Shown: positions 19,979 to 28,536 of the stretch, in pieces
How positions within the stretch are numbered: position 1 is the stretch's first letter
Layout: every line of letters starts with the position of its first letter
Assembly: GCA_002897635.1 (NCBI GenBank)
Contig: BDTD01000037.1
Location: forward strand, 29,689-93,688
Length of the DNA stretch: 64,000 nt
Reading direction: 5' to 3'
Origin: a bacterium BMS3Abin11
GTDB lineage: Bacteria; Pseudomonadota; Gammaproteobacteria; BMS3Bbin11
Translations under genes and position numbers: made by a program
The notes under the pieces: model-generated
Database searches by the model: none
Told to the model about the DNA's origin: nothing
The model's input: only the letters and a program-made list of their open reading frames with translations

Positions 19979-20050
19979 ACTGATTGTCAAGTTTATAAGA
20001 CGTTAAATATAGTAACAAAATTTTCATTAACTTGACTAAATTGATACTTC

Positions 20051-20089
20051 ATCAGTATACTAATGTCCTAAGGACATTAGTATACTGAT
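20051..20089 (-). promoter_or_regulatory. Distal palindromic operator of the AbiE pair
   Basis: Perfect 18-base arms, 20051-20068 and 20072-20089, with a TAA centre; core GTCC-TAA-GGAC identical to the proximal site outside the centre base. The centres are 114 bp apart, consistent with cooperative or looping repression. Confidence 0.8.
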
Positions 20090-20236
20090 CAATAACCCTT
20101 TTTTTAGTTGAAATTCATTTCATTGCACCCCAGGCCCGTACTTGCGAGAATGACCTTATAACGAATAAGAGATAATGAACGGGCAAACCTTCCCTGACGT
20201 TCTAATTCCCTGCAACAACAGAAGAAAGAAATAAAC

Positions 20237-20356
20237 GTGTCAGAATTTAAAAACATACAGGAGCTCGAAAAACGTCTCTGGTCAGCAGCGGATCAACTGC
20301 GTGCGAATACGGGGCTGACCGCGCACCAATTGCTGGGCTTAATTCCATTTAGGTAA
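20237..20356 (+). pseudogene. Truncated hsdM (type I restriction-modification methyltransferase) remnant
   Basis: GTG 20237 opens a 39-codon frame whose product starts MSEFKNIQELEKRLWSAADQ and continues LRANTGLT, the typical HsdM N-terminal helical opening. It ends LLGLIPFR-stop, where HsdM proteins have VLGLIFLR, and then runs into the left end of the IS200-type element. The remaining 90 percent of hsdM and any hsdS/hsdR are absent. The 140 bases upstream look like the former promoter region and hold no gene. Confidence 0.82.
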
Positions 20357-20955
20357 ACCACCGCCTCTGGCGGTGAGACAAGAAAAGGCTCAGCCGTTCC
20401 GGTGTGCGGAGTAGATAATGGCCTCTCTTTGAATCGGCAAGTTCTATAGGATGCCATTATGAGAGAGTAGCAACGACAAGCTCACGTTAAACATTATTGC
20501 AGATATCACGTAGTGTTTATCCCAAAATATCGTAAGAAGTCGATATATGGGACGTTAAGAAAAGGATATTGGAGGGATCTCTCGAGACCTGTGTCGTCAA
20601 AATGGGATTGAACTGGTGGAAGGCCATGCGATGGATGATCATGTGCATATGCTGTTGATTATTCCCCCGAAATTCAGCATAGCCAATACGATAGGGTTTC
20701 TGAAAGGAAAATCAGCGATACGGATATTCAGAGAATATTTACAGGTGAAACGGAATTTTACAGGAAGGCGCTTTTGGACCCGAGGCTACTGTGTCAGTAC
20801 TGTGGGATTAGATGAAGAGATGATCAGCATCTACATCAAGAATCAGGAACTGGAAGAAAAACGCCAGGAGCAAATAAGATTAAAAGTAGTTTAACAATAG
20901 CCCCTTCCAGGGGCTTTCACCATACCACCCGCTTTGCGGGTGGTCGTTGATTCTC
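20350..20955 (+). mobile_element. IS200/IS605-family element (degenerate)
   Basis: Left hairpin 20359-20375 (CACCGCC, loop TCT, GGCGGTG) and right hairpin 20924-20944 (ACCACCCGC, loop TTT, GCGGGTGGT) bracket a Y1 transposase reading frame. There are no terminal inverted repeats, as expected for this family. An extra hairpin at 20899-20915 follows the transposase stop. Exact ends are approximate. It sits against the hsdM remnant. Confidence 0.8.
20459..20894 (+). pseudogene. IS200-type Y1 transposase tnpA, inactivated
   Basis: ATG 20459 is followed by an amber codon at codon 4 (ATG AGA GAG TAG). The frame then encodes HVKHYCRYHVVFIPKYRKK and shifts by one base at the A-run near 20560. The second frame continues to 20894 with the HUH motif HVHMLL, GFLKGKSAIRIF and the catalytic-Tyr helix ISIYIKNQELEEK. 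With both lesions it cannot make full-length protein; transposition would need TnpA supplied in trans. Confidence 0.85.
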
Positions 20956-21011
20956 CTGCGCTATTAGTTCTTCTTCCAGAAAATCCAGGTCAAACCTTTG
21001 TGTTTTAAATA

Positions 21012-21761
21012 TCAGCGAATACGGGGTATAAAGCCGTTGACCTGTGTCATATAGTGCCGATAGGTTTCACCGAACTGGTCGATCATCACCGCTTCTTCTC
21101 GCCGCGCCAGTCGTCGATACATCCAAAACAATACTGGCGCCATTGCCAAAGTAATTAACGTCGGCCACTGGATCAGAAAACCGAATATCACCAGAAAGAA
21201 ACCAGTGTATTGCGGATGGCGTACGTAGCGGTAGATACCATTCGTGACAAGATCACTATGGGCGAGATAAATTTGTCGCCATCCGAGTGTGACAACAATC
21301 ACGCCGGTCGTAATCAAAACCATACTTAGTGTCATCACTACATACACCGCCCATTGCATCGGCAACAACCCGGTCTGATTTAACAGATAGGCCCACAGGT
21401 GACTTTGCTGGTGGCCGAATAAGCCGGGTGAAACATCTGTATAGGCCGACAGGAAGTAAATAGTCAGCGGAATACCAAACATTTCGGTGAACAAAGCAAT
21501 AAAAAATGCAGCACCCATACCTGCGCTGCGCCAGGCAGGCGCACCCCTGGGCCGCACAAAACCCAGCAGGAAAGCAACAAAAAGTGCAACGGCACCGACC
21601 ATCATTGGCCAATTGCCGTACCAATGGTTAAACGAAATATTTTCCTGGTGGTTCATGACCGGACCAAGTAGCGTAACAACAAGACCGCCAAGGGCGAGCA
21701 CAACAACCAGAACCAGCAACAGGTTTGGCCATTTTAATTTTTTTGCATCTATAGTCATCAT
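21012..21761 (-). CDS. Membrane methyltransferase of the isoprenylcysteine O-methyltransferase (ICMT/PEMT-like) type
   Basis: 249 residues, six or so membrane helices. The C-terminal region has LVTNGIYRYVRHPQYTGFFL, then EEAVMIDQFGETYRHYM, the S-adenosylmethionine-binding signature of the ICMT/PEMT superfamily (RHPxY and EE). Bacterial members methylate diverse small or lipid substrates; the substrate here is unknown. Two adjacent Met codons could serve as start. It ends close to the IS200-type element. Confidence 0.85.
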   Translation of the reverse strand: MMTIDAKKLKWPNLLLVLVVVLALGGLVVTLLGPVMNHQENISFNHWYGNWPMMVGAVALFVAFLLGFVRPRGAPAWRSAGMGAAFFIALFTEMFGIPLTIYFLSAYTDVSPGLFGHQQSHLWAYLLNQTGLLPMQWAVYVVMTLSMVLITTGVIVVTLGWRQIYLAHSDLVTNGIYRYVRHPQYTGFFLVIFGFLIQWPTLITLAMAPVLFWMYRRLARREEAVMIDQFGETYRHYMTQVNGFIPRIR

Positions 21762-21841
21762 AAATACTGCAGTATATACGCTAGCCGGTTTAACGGTTGA
21801 TTTTTATTTCGTGGCAAAACGTATGGTGACGTCAGATTTTT

Positions 21842-21898
21842 GGGTCAGAGTAAAAATTCTAGGATGAAAGAAAAAGAGAAGAGTTTTTACTCTGACCC
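21842..21898. repeat. GGGTCAGAGTAAAAA inverted pair
   Basis: GGGTCAGAGTAAAAA at 21842-21856 and its complement TTTTTACTCTGACCC at 21883-21897. The right arm lies within the first codons of the following gene. The word is reminiscent of dispersed intergenic repeats in other proteobacteria. Confidence 0.7.
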
Positions 21899-22316
21899 CG
21901 AGTATTTTGTGAGAGACTATAAAGGCATGTTTGTAAGAGTTTGCCATAAGGATCAGGGCCTCCACTTTACTGTGGTAGATATACTGCGGGATGACAAGGA
22001 ACAGGAACTCAAGCTGATTCTTGACCTGGGGGTTATTCAACACAGCAATTTGAATAGTGAGCAGGCCTGGGTTGTGATTGCCGAGAATCTGCTTGCATCG
22101 GAACTGGTGGAAAACGAGAAATGTTTATTGGCCCGGGATATCGCAAACTGGCTGCCGCCACTGTCCCGTGAATGTCTGCTCAGTGTCAGAGAAGAAGATC
22201 TCCGCCAGCTGTCAGCATTTTGCCCAGAAGATGCATCACAGATGCCTGTCATTCCCGCTACTTTGTCTGAGAATGACCCGTTAACCATTCTCGCTGACTG
22301 GCTAAATAAGGACTGA
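21864..22316 (+). CDS. Hypothetical protein, 150 aa
   Basis: Not recognised. ATG 21864 gives MKEKEKSFYSDPEYFVRDYK; a TTG at 21840 would add eight residues from repeat sequence. Soluble, mixed alpha/beta; conserved-looking pieces are GMFVRVCHKDQGLHFTVV and VIQHSNLNSEQAWVVIAE. The first 12 codons overlap the inverted repeat at 21842-21898, so the true start could be further in (for example the GMFVRV Met). It stands alone between the ICMT-like gene and tRNA-Ser(GGA). Confidence 0.65.
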   Translation: MKEKEKSFYSDPEYFVRDYKGMFVRVCHKDQGLHFTVVDILRDDKEQELKLILDLGVIQHSNLNSEQAWVVIAENLLASELVENEKCLLARDIANWLPPLSRECLLSVREEDLRQLSAFCPEDASQMPVIPATLSENDPLTILADWLNKD

Positions 22317-22370
22317 ATTGCGTTAAGGGAAGATCTAAGCTAATCTTCGCCGTCCGATTTTTCTCAATTC

Positions 22371-22460
<90 letters not shown>

Positions 22461-22490
22461 AAAAAAACCGGTTCTGCGGACCAGTTTTTT
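22461..22490 (+). terminator. Terminator after tRNA-Ser(GGA)
   Basis: AAAAAAACCGGT, loop TCTGCGG, ACCAGTTTTTT. An A/T-flanked stem ending in six T, directly downstream of the tRNA. Confidence 0.8.
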
Positions 22491-22812
22491 GCATCAGAGT
22501 GCCAGTTTCTCGGGGTCTCCAGCCGCGATTCAAGTGTGCCCTTCAGTGCTCTGTTACTACGCTTCATTAATCCCAGATTCAATGAGCCAAAGAAGATTCC
22601 TTGATCGCTCTGATTTCCATGTTCGCGGCTGGCAAACCTGGGTGAAAATCAATCAATTGATCTGGTAAATAATTTTACTGCACGTATGTGTGTTATTTAA
22701 GCAATAATATACAGTAAAGACGACATTAAATATTGCATAAATTATTGTAAGAAATAAGATATTTTACAAAATAATACATGGCATAAAAGAACAAAACTAC
22801 AAAATATAGTGT
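22491..22812. other. Gene-free AT-rich stretch upstream of cysC
   Basis: No credible open frame; the antisense frame at 22364-22582 is a tRNA artefact. From 22660 the base composition becomes strongly AT-rich, consistent with an upstream regulatory region for cysC. No riboswitch-like fold was recognised. Confidence 0.5.
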
Positions 22813-22840
22813 TTGTAAAATCAGCAGGAAAAACTATAAT
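22813..22840 (+). promoter_or_regulatory. Promoter of cysC
   Basis: TTGTAA at 22813-22818, 16-base spacer, perfect TATAAT at 22835-22840, about 72 bases before the cysC start. Confidence 0.65.
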
Positions 22841-22912
22841 TCACAATTCACAGCATAGAAATGATGCATTTTACAACGACTTTTATGCATTCAGGATGCA
22901 GAGGAAAAATGA

Positions 22913-23539
22913 ATGAAAAGTGATAATGTCGTATGGCATCAGACTGCCATCACGCGTCAGGACCGTAATAATCTGCATAATCATGAAAGTATTATTATAT
23001 GGTTTACAGGCTTGTCGGGAGCAGGGAAGTCAACTCTGGCCAACGCCCTCGAACAAAAACTGCATGCTACAGGCTGCGCTACTATTGTACTCGATGGCGA
23101 TAATGTGAGGCACGGTCTCTGTGGTGATCTCAGCTTTTCCACGGATGGCCGTGAAGAAAACATACGCAGAATTGGTGAGATGTCCAAGCTGTTTATCGAT
23201 GCTGGCGTCATTGCCATCACGGCATTTATCTCTCCCTTCCGCCATGACCGCAGACGTGTGCGAGACCTCGTCGAAGAAGGAGACTTCATTGAAGTGTACT
23301 GCCGCTGCTCGTTAGATACCTGTGAAAAACGCGACATCAAGGGGATATATAAACTTGCGCGGAGTGGTGAGATTAAGGAATTTACCGGAATATCATCGCC
23401 ATACGAAGAGCCTGAGCAAGCGGATATCACGGTAGATACTGATAAGCATAGTATTGAGGAATGCGTTGATCAAATAGTTACTGAGTTAGAGGGTCTGCAG
23501 TTATTTAATAAGAAAACTCCGCTCAACGAAGTTGTTTGA
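22913..23539 (+). CDS. cysC: Adenylylsulfate (APS) kinase
   Basis: Phosphorylates APS to PAPS. The 208 residues show the P-loop GLSGAGKST at 33-41, DGDNVRHGL near 61-69, FISPFRHDR with the conserved Ser, and KARSGEIK-like KLARSGEIKEFTGISSPYE. Complete. No cysDN or PAPS reductase is nearby, so whether it serves assimilation or sulfated polymer synthesis cannot be said. The gene has its own TATAAT promoter and AGAGGAAAA ribosome site. Confidence 0.95.
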   Translation: MKSDNVVWHQTAITRQDRNNLHNHESIIIWFTGLSGAGKSTLANALEQKLHATGCATIVLDGDNVRHGLCGDLSFSTDGREENIRRIGEMSKLFIDAGVIAITAFISPFRHDRRRVRDLVEEGDFIEVYCRCSLDTCEKRDIKGIYKLARSGEIKEFTGISSPYEEPEQADITVDTDKHSIEECVDQIVTELEGLQLFNKKTPLNEVV

Positions 23540-23584
23540 TTTATATGTGAGAATCCAAAAGTGCCTGGATGCGCAAAAGAAAAG

Positions 23585-23603
23585 AGGGGGGGCCCTCCCC
23601 CCT
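23585..23603. terminator. GC hairpin after cysC
   Basis: AGGGGGG pairs with CCCCCCT around GCCCT, 46 bases after the cysC stop. The uridine tract is poor (GGTTTAA), so termination is uncertain. Confidence 0.4.
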
Positions 23604-23666
23604 GGTTTAAACGCTGTTCTAATGTTAGACCAAATGCCCTTCGGGCTAATGAGTCACCCTCATTCC

Positions 23667-23687
23667 TTTAGGGCGCCTCTATTATTT
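23667..23687. repeat. Boundary box on the porin-remnant stop codon
   Basis: CTTTAGGGCGCCTCTATTAT; on the minus strand the box starts with the TAA stop of the porin remnant. Confidence 0.55.
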
Positions 23688-25060
23688 AAACTTGTACCGG
23701 GCCATTACCCAGAACTTATCGGTGTCGAAGCTGAAACCATCGCCACCATCTGTGAAGCTGGCGTATTTCACCAGTCCTAGCCAGTTCTTTGTAAACGGTT
23801 TTGCAAACAACATGTCCCACTCACTTCCATAGTCGCTAACGCCGCGTATCGTTTTGTTAGCCTGAAAGTTGTGATACGCCACGACAAGCTTGGACTTACC
23901 GATTAAACCCTTCACCACCAGGGTGATGCTGGTATCCTCGAGGCCACCGACCGGAGTCGCCGTACCACCGGGGGCACCGACAAACTTATCGGCCCAGCCA
24001 TTAAAAGCATGTATCGTGGCCAGAGGAGTCTGAAGGGAATTCACACCATTACTTCCAAGAACCTCCTGTCCCACTTTCACAACCACTGGTTTGCCACCCA
24101 CTTTGAATGCGCCACCAAACTCGATGTTGTAGTAATTATTGCTAGACAGCCTCGGGTCGGCATCGGCGGTGGGGTTTTGATTTGCCCACTCCAGTTCGTA
24201 TAGTAAGCTGAACCTGTCGCTGGTTTTTTTCTTACCCACGAATCGCAGACCCCAGGTATCTGAATCGAAGTTAACGATGCCCGGTGTACCCGGGGTGCCC
24301 ACGCCCTCTTTGAAGGGGGTCTTAGGATTGTCATTAAAGTCCAGCAGATAGCCGTAACCAGTCAGCTTGCCGAGCGGGAGTTTATAGGAAACGTTGATAA
24401 GATGGGAATTGTCCATATCCCACTCGTCGAATACCGAGTTTGGACCGAAGGTACGGATCACTTTATCAAGGTATACATATGATGCACTAAGGTTTTTGAT
24501 CGAGGAGTTGTCGATCCGAAAGGCTTCATAGGTCTGGAAGTTCTGGCGCCAGACGATGTTGCCCACCCAGCGGTGGTTGTTGTAGATGATGCTTTGCCGT
24601 CCCACCTTGACCGTGGTATTTCCGTTACAGCCTCCGGGCGCGTTCTTGCAACCGCTTGTTGCACTGCGCCAGCCGAGGTAGGCTTCGTTGAACTCTACGA
24701 AATTGTTATCCGGGATAGCGGAATAGCCCGCACGGATGCGGGAACCGGCTGGTCCTGGTGGAAAGGTCAGGTCGTCGTCGATGTTTAATGCTTTGTCTTT
24801 ACCCATCGTTGTGTTGGCCTCGAACTCAACTCGGCCATAGAACCCGTTATATCGGGCCGTGCTATAACCTAGCTTGGTACGTATGCTCCACAGGCTGGCA
24901 TCACCAGTGCCAGCCAGGGGTGATGCGGCAGGAATCTTGTCCGATACGTTTTCATACCTTAGTCGTAAGGAAAGGTCAGGTGTGCCACTTTTGAGTGCAC
25001 TGCTGAAGTTTTTCGTTTCTTTTAATCCCTTGGGGTTCAATTCCCCGCAGCTTGCTGCGA
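23682..25060 (-). pseudogene. 5'-truncated outer-membrane porin (alginate-export/OprD-like barrel)
   Basis: The body (residues from TPDLSLRLRYENVSD to the C-terminal FWVMARYKFK) is a classic beta-barrel of alternating strands, with WSIRTKLGYSTARYNGFYG, VEFNEAYLGW, KVGRQSI and WGLRFVGKKK. It resembles alginate_exp-type porins. The open frame reaches GTG 25112, but its first 30 or so residues (with HWIPAYAGM) are translated intergenic repeat, and no signal peptide is present. Without one it cannot reach the outer membrane, so the gene is read as having lost its native start. Its end contacts a boundary box. Confidence 0.75.
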
Positions 25061-25170
25061 ATATCATCATTCCGGCGTAGGCCGGAATCCAGTGGTTCTC
25101 GAGTATGGACACCGGCCTGCGCCGGTGTGACGCGACGATGTTAATACCCCGTCAGCTTGCTGCGGGGTAG
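25030..25170. repeat. Cluster of short hairpin repeats between two truncated genes
   Basis: Contains CCCCGCAGCTTGCTGCG, the ATTCCGGCGTAGGCCGGAAT hairpin, ACACCGGCCTGCGCCGGTGT, and a second TCAGCTTGCTGCGGGG. Four small palindromes within 140 bases, with remnants of coding sequence on both sides. Confidence 0.85.
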
Positions 25171-25839
25171 TTTACTGGACACCCGATCCTCGGTACGGCA
25201 TGGGTTATCCGCCATTACGTTGCTCCTGAGCCCTGTGCACAGGTGCGGCTGCACCTCGCCGTGGGGCCGGTCTCTGTCACGTTTGAGTCTTCCGATGCTG
25301 GAAGAGAGCTTGCGTGGTTTCTCGCACCGCCGATGTCTCTCGGGATGACGTCTACTCGTGAGCCAGTTGCAGCAGCACTTGGTTTATCACCGGAGGATAT
25401 AGAGACGAGGGCACCCATCCAGGTGATTTCTGCTGGTACCTCGGCCATGGTTGTCCCGCTGTGCAGTCTTGACGCGCTTCGACGCAGCAAGCTTAATCTC
25501 GAGGCGTATACTGCACTGGCGGCCGAAGGTTTTCCTCCCCTGGTCTACCTGTTCTGCCACCAGACGCATCAGCCCCAGAACGACCTCTGCGCAAGGTTTT
25601 TCTTCGAGGCGCACGGGGTGCGCGAAGATCCGGCGACGGGGAATGGCGCCGCCTTCCTCGGTGCCTACCTGTTGGAGCATCGATTTTTTCCTGAGTCCAG
25701 CCTGTCCGTACGGATTGAGCAAGGCTACGAGATTCGACGACCATCGTTGGTCATGCTGCGTGCACGAATGTTCAACGGGGCTCGTGAGGTAAGCGTTGGC
25801 GGCTATATCATTCCAACGGTACAGGGAGAATTGCTTTGA
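25171..25839 (+). pseudogene. 5'-truncated PhzF-family epimerase/isomerase
   Basis: After an in-frame TAG at 25168-25170 the frame reads FTGHPILGTAWVIRHYV, matching the FAGHPTLGTA motif of PhzF/diaminopimelate-epimerase-like proteins, then runs to the C-terminal GGYIIPTVQGELL. EDPATGNGAAFLGAYL, the second family signature, is intact. The first 40-50 residues, including the catalytic Glu expected before the GHP motif, are missing and replaced by repeats. The first start-like codon (GTG 25243) lies past the GHP motif. Most likely a dead gene. Confidence 0.8.
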
Positions 25840-25912
25840 CACAGATATCAATGGCATGCTGTCACGGACGTACAACATGAAATCCCCATTATTGGTTGCG
25901 GTCGTGCACTTT

Positions 25913-26827
25913 TCATCGGGGTAAACGAATAAAATGTTCAGCTTCGTCCAGTACAAACTGTTTGAATGCCTGTGCCACTGGAGAAAGTCGTTTTCCAGAT
26001 CTTTGCACGATATGCCATTGGCGCATGATGGGAAAATCTTCAACATCCAGAATCGTCAGACGACCGGTTTCCAGTTCCAGTTCCAGCGTATGGATCGAAA
26101 CAATACCCAGTCCCAGCCCGGCTTCCACCGCCTGTTTGATGGCTTCGTTGGAACTCATTTCTATGCCGGTATGGAATGACACACCATGTTGTTCAAAAAA
26201 ACGTCGTATTGCAATGCGTGTACCTGAACCTGCTTCGCGTACAACGAAATGTTCATTCTCGAAGTGTTTCAATGGAATATTGCTTTCTTTTGTTAGTGGA
26301 TGATTGGCTGGGGCGATTATTACCAGTGGATTTTCCATAAAAGTTTCTGATTTAACATCTAAACCTTCTGGTGGCTGACCCATGATGACCAGATCAGGCA
26401 CATTGTTATCCAGCTGGTCACGCAGGCTTGCCCGGTTGGTGATGTCCAGGCTGATGGTGACCCCTTCGTATCTTTGTGAGAAGGCAGCCAGCAGGCGGGT
26501 AGCAAAATGACTGGCGGTTGTAGCGACGGAAATAGCCAGTCTTCCTGATTGAACACCCTTAAGCTCCTTTACCACGACCTCTGCTTCATCCAGTAAATGG
26601 CCAATTCTCTGGCTGTAGGTGAATATTTCATGTCCAGCGGGGGTTAAATGCATTTTCTTGCCGATCTGTTCAAACAGGGGCAGGCCGATCACTTCTTCCA
26701 GCTGTTTGATCTGCATGGAAACGCCAGGCTGGCTCAGGTGCAGTTCCTCAGCTGCACGGGTGTAACTAAGGTGTCGTGCGGCAGACTCGAATACCCTGAG
26801 CTGTCGGAAGGTGATATTCAGGGCCAT
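25913..26827 (-). CDS. cbbR: LysR-type regulator of CO2 fixation CbbR
   Basis: 304-residue LysR-type regulator, divergent from cbbM as is typical. N-terminal winged helix: TFRQLRVFESAARHLSYTRA, AAEELHLSQPGVSMQIKQLE. The effector domain includes VVREAGSGTRIAIRRFFEQHG and SSNEAIKQAVEAGLGLGIVS, both frequent in CbbR. It senses Calvin-cycle metabolites in studied bacteria and activates cbb promoters. A T-N11-A palindrome lies 41 bases upstream of its start. Confidence 0.92.
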   Translation of the reverse strand: MALNITFRQLRVFESAARHLSYTRAAEELHLSQPGVSMQIKQLEEVIGLPLFEQIGKKMHLTPAGHEIFTYSQRIGHLLDEAEVVVKELKGVQSGRLAISVATTASHFATRLLAAFSQRYEGVTISLDITNRASLRDQLDNNVPDLVIMGQPPEGLDVKSETFMENPLVIIAPANHPLTKESNIPLKHFENEHFVVREAGSGTRIAIRRFFEQHGVSFHTGIEMSSNEAIKQAVEAGLGLGIVSIHTLELELETGRLTILDVEDFPIMRQWHIVQRSGKRLSPVAQAFKQFVLDEAEHFIRLPR

Positions 26828-26862
26828 GAGACTATTAGCTTTGAAAAAGTAGATTTTTTACC

Positions 26863-26880
26863 ATAAGTGATAGCTTATCA
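26863..26880. promoter_or_regulatory. Candidate CbbR operator
   Basis: Overlapping dyads ATAAG..CTTAT (26863-26878) and TGATA-GCT-TATCA (26868-26880). The latter fits the LysR T-N11-A box. It lies in the 226 bp divergent region, nearer cbbR. Confidence 0.5.
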
Positions 26881-27053
26881 TAACAATCAAAAACATTGAG
26901 TGTTAATTATGTTTGAATGGAATTATAGTAGCCATCCCTGGAAGTCTGTTGGACTTAGGATTGAACTGGTTACGACCACCCATGTCAGACAGACTCCTGG
27001 CGAGAGGCGCTGATGCCTGAATCAGACTGATTTTTATAAAAGGAGACCATTCA

Positions 27054-28442
27054 ATGGCTTTATTAGACCAAACAGGTCGTTATTCAGACCTGAGTTTGAA
27101 CGAAGATACCCTGCTTGCTGACGGCAACCATATTCTGGTTGCATACACCATGGAACCGGCAGAAGGCCATGGCTATCTGGAAGCAGCGGCTCATTTTGCA
27201 GCTGAATCTTCAACCGGCACCAATGTAGAAGTTTCCACTACTGACGATTTTACCAAGGGCGTAGACGCACTGGTATATGAAATCGACGAAGCCGGAGGCA
27301 CCATGAAAATCGCCTATCCTAATGAGCTATTCGACCGTAATGTCATTGATGGCCGTGCCATGATCGTTTCATTCCTGACCCTGACGATTGGTAACAATCA
27401 GGGCATGGGTGACATCAAGAACTCTCAAATGTACGATTTCTACGTTCCGCCTAAGATGTTGCAGCTGTTTGATGGTCCTTCAATGGATATCTCTGACATG
27501 TGGCGTATCCTGGGTCGTCCAATTAAAAATGGTGGTTATATCGCCGGTACTATCATCAAACCTAAATTAGGTTTACGCCCAGAGCCATTTGCACATGCTG
27601 CTTACCAGTTCTGGCTGGGTGGCGACTTTATCAAGAATGATGAGCCTCAGGGCAACCAGGTTTTCTGTCCATTGAAGAAAGTTATTCCTCTGGTTGCAGA
27701 TGCTATGGCTCGTGCACAGGATGAAACTGGCGAAGCTAAATTGTTTTCTGCCAATATCACCGCTGATGACTACCATGAAATGTGTGCCCGTGCAGATTTC
27801 GTACTGGAAACCTTCGGCGAGAATGCGGCTCATGTTGCCTTCCTGGTTGACGGTTATGTTGGGGGACCTGGCATGGTAACGACCGCACGTCGTCAATATC
27901 CAGGTCAGTATCTGCACTATCATCGTGCCGGTCACGGTGCAGTAACATCACCTTCCTCAAAGCGTGGTTATACAGCCTATATCCTGGGCAAAATGGCACG
28001 TCTGATGGGCGCTTCCGGTATCCATGTAGGTACCATGGGCTACGGCAAGATGGAAGGTTCTCAGGATGACAAGATCATTGCCTACATGATTGAGCGCGAT
28101 GAGTGTCAGGGGCCTGTCTACTACCAGAAGTGGTACGGCATGAAACCAACGACTCCAATCATCTCCGGTGGCATGAACGCACTGCGTCTGCCTGGTTTCT
28201 TCGAGAACCTGGGTCACGGCAACGTCATCAACACGGCGGGTGGTGGGGCATACGGACATATCGACAGCCCAGCTGCCGGTGCGAAATCGCTGCACCAGGC
28301 ATACGATTGCTGGAAGCAGGGCGCTGATCCGATCGAATACGCAAAAGAGCATCATGAATTTGCCCGCGCATTCGAATCATTCGAGCACGATGCCGATACA
28401 TTGTTTCCAGGCTGGAGAGACAAACTGGGCGTTCACAAGTAA
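27054..28442 (+). CDS. cbbM: Ribulose-1,5-bisphosphate carboxylase, form II
   Basis: CO2-fixing enzyme of the Calvin cycle; form II is a large-subunit-only enzyme. The 462 residues carry K169 in [10 protein letters not shown] and carbamylated K194 with metal ligands D196/E197 in [11 protein letters not shown], then HYHRAGHGA and [14 protein letters not shown] (form II loop 6). All catalytic residues seen are intact. A strong AAAAGGAGA ribosome site precedes ATG 27054. No small-subunit gene is present. A hairpin terminator follows, probably setting a high cbbM to cbbQO ratio. Confidence 0.98.
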   Translation: MALLDQTGRYSDLSLNEDTLLADGNHILVAYTMEPAEGHGYLEAAAHFAAESSTGTNVEVSTTDDFTKGVDALVYEIDEAGGTMKIAYPNELFDRNVIDGRAMIVSFLTLTIGNNQGMGDIKNSQMYDFYVPPKMLQLFDGPSMDISDMWRILGRPIKNGGYIAGTIIKPKLGLRPEPFAHAAYQFWLGGDFIKNDEPQGNQVFCPLKKVIPLVADAMARAQDETGEAKLFSANITADDYHEMCARADFVLETFGENAAHVAFLVDGYVGGPGMVTTARRQYPGQYLHYHRAGHGAVTSPSSKRGYTAYILGKMARLMGASGIHVGTMGYGKMEGSQDDKIIAYMIERDECQGPVYYQKWYGMKPTTPIISGGMNALRLPGFFENLGHGNVINTAGGGAYGHIDSPAAGAKSLHQAYDCWKQGADPIEYAKEHHEFARAFESFEHDADTLFPGWRDKLGVHK

Positions 28443-28471
28443 GCAAAAGCGAATGCTTCAGTGATAAAGGA

Positions 28472-28497
28472 CCCTCGCTATGAGCGGGGGTTTTTTT
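28472..28497 (+). terminator. Intrinsic terminator or attenuator between cbbM and cbbQ
   Basis: CCCTCGCT, loop ATG, AGCGGGGG, then seven T. Eight-pair stem 30 bases after the cbbM stop, 40 bases before cbbQ. Confidence 0.85.
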
Positions 28498-28536
28498 CTC
28501 TCAAAAAGTAAAAGATTTTTCACAAGGTGTTTGAAA

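Noticed and set aside
20946..21011. Remnant of hsdS or the rest of hsdM right of the IS200-type element
   Set aside because: The minus-strand frame FDLDFLEEELIAQ looked protein-like, but no match to HsdM/HsdS could be argued.
23532..23780. 82-codon plus-strand frame after cysC
   Set aside because: Crosses a GC hairpin, a boundary box and the 3' end of the porin remnant; no motif.
25387..26046. 219-codon minus-strand frame overlapping the PhzF remnant and the cbbR 3' end
   Set aside because: It lies antisense to a sequence with clear PhzF homology and within the cbbR coding end; no recognised motif.
26900..27053. A sigma-70 promoter for cbbM
   Set aside because: TATAGT-like sequences exist near 26925, but no acceptable -35 at the right spacing could be found.
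28480..28536. N-terminal extension of CbbQ
   Set aside because: The extra codons are the cbbM terminator; ATG 28537 matches the family start.
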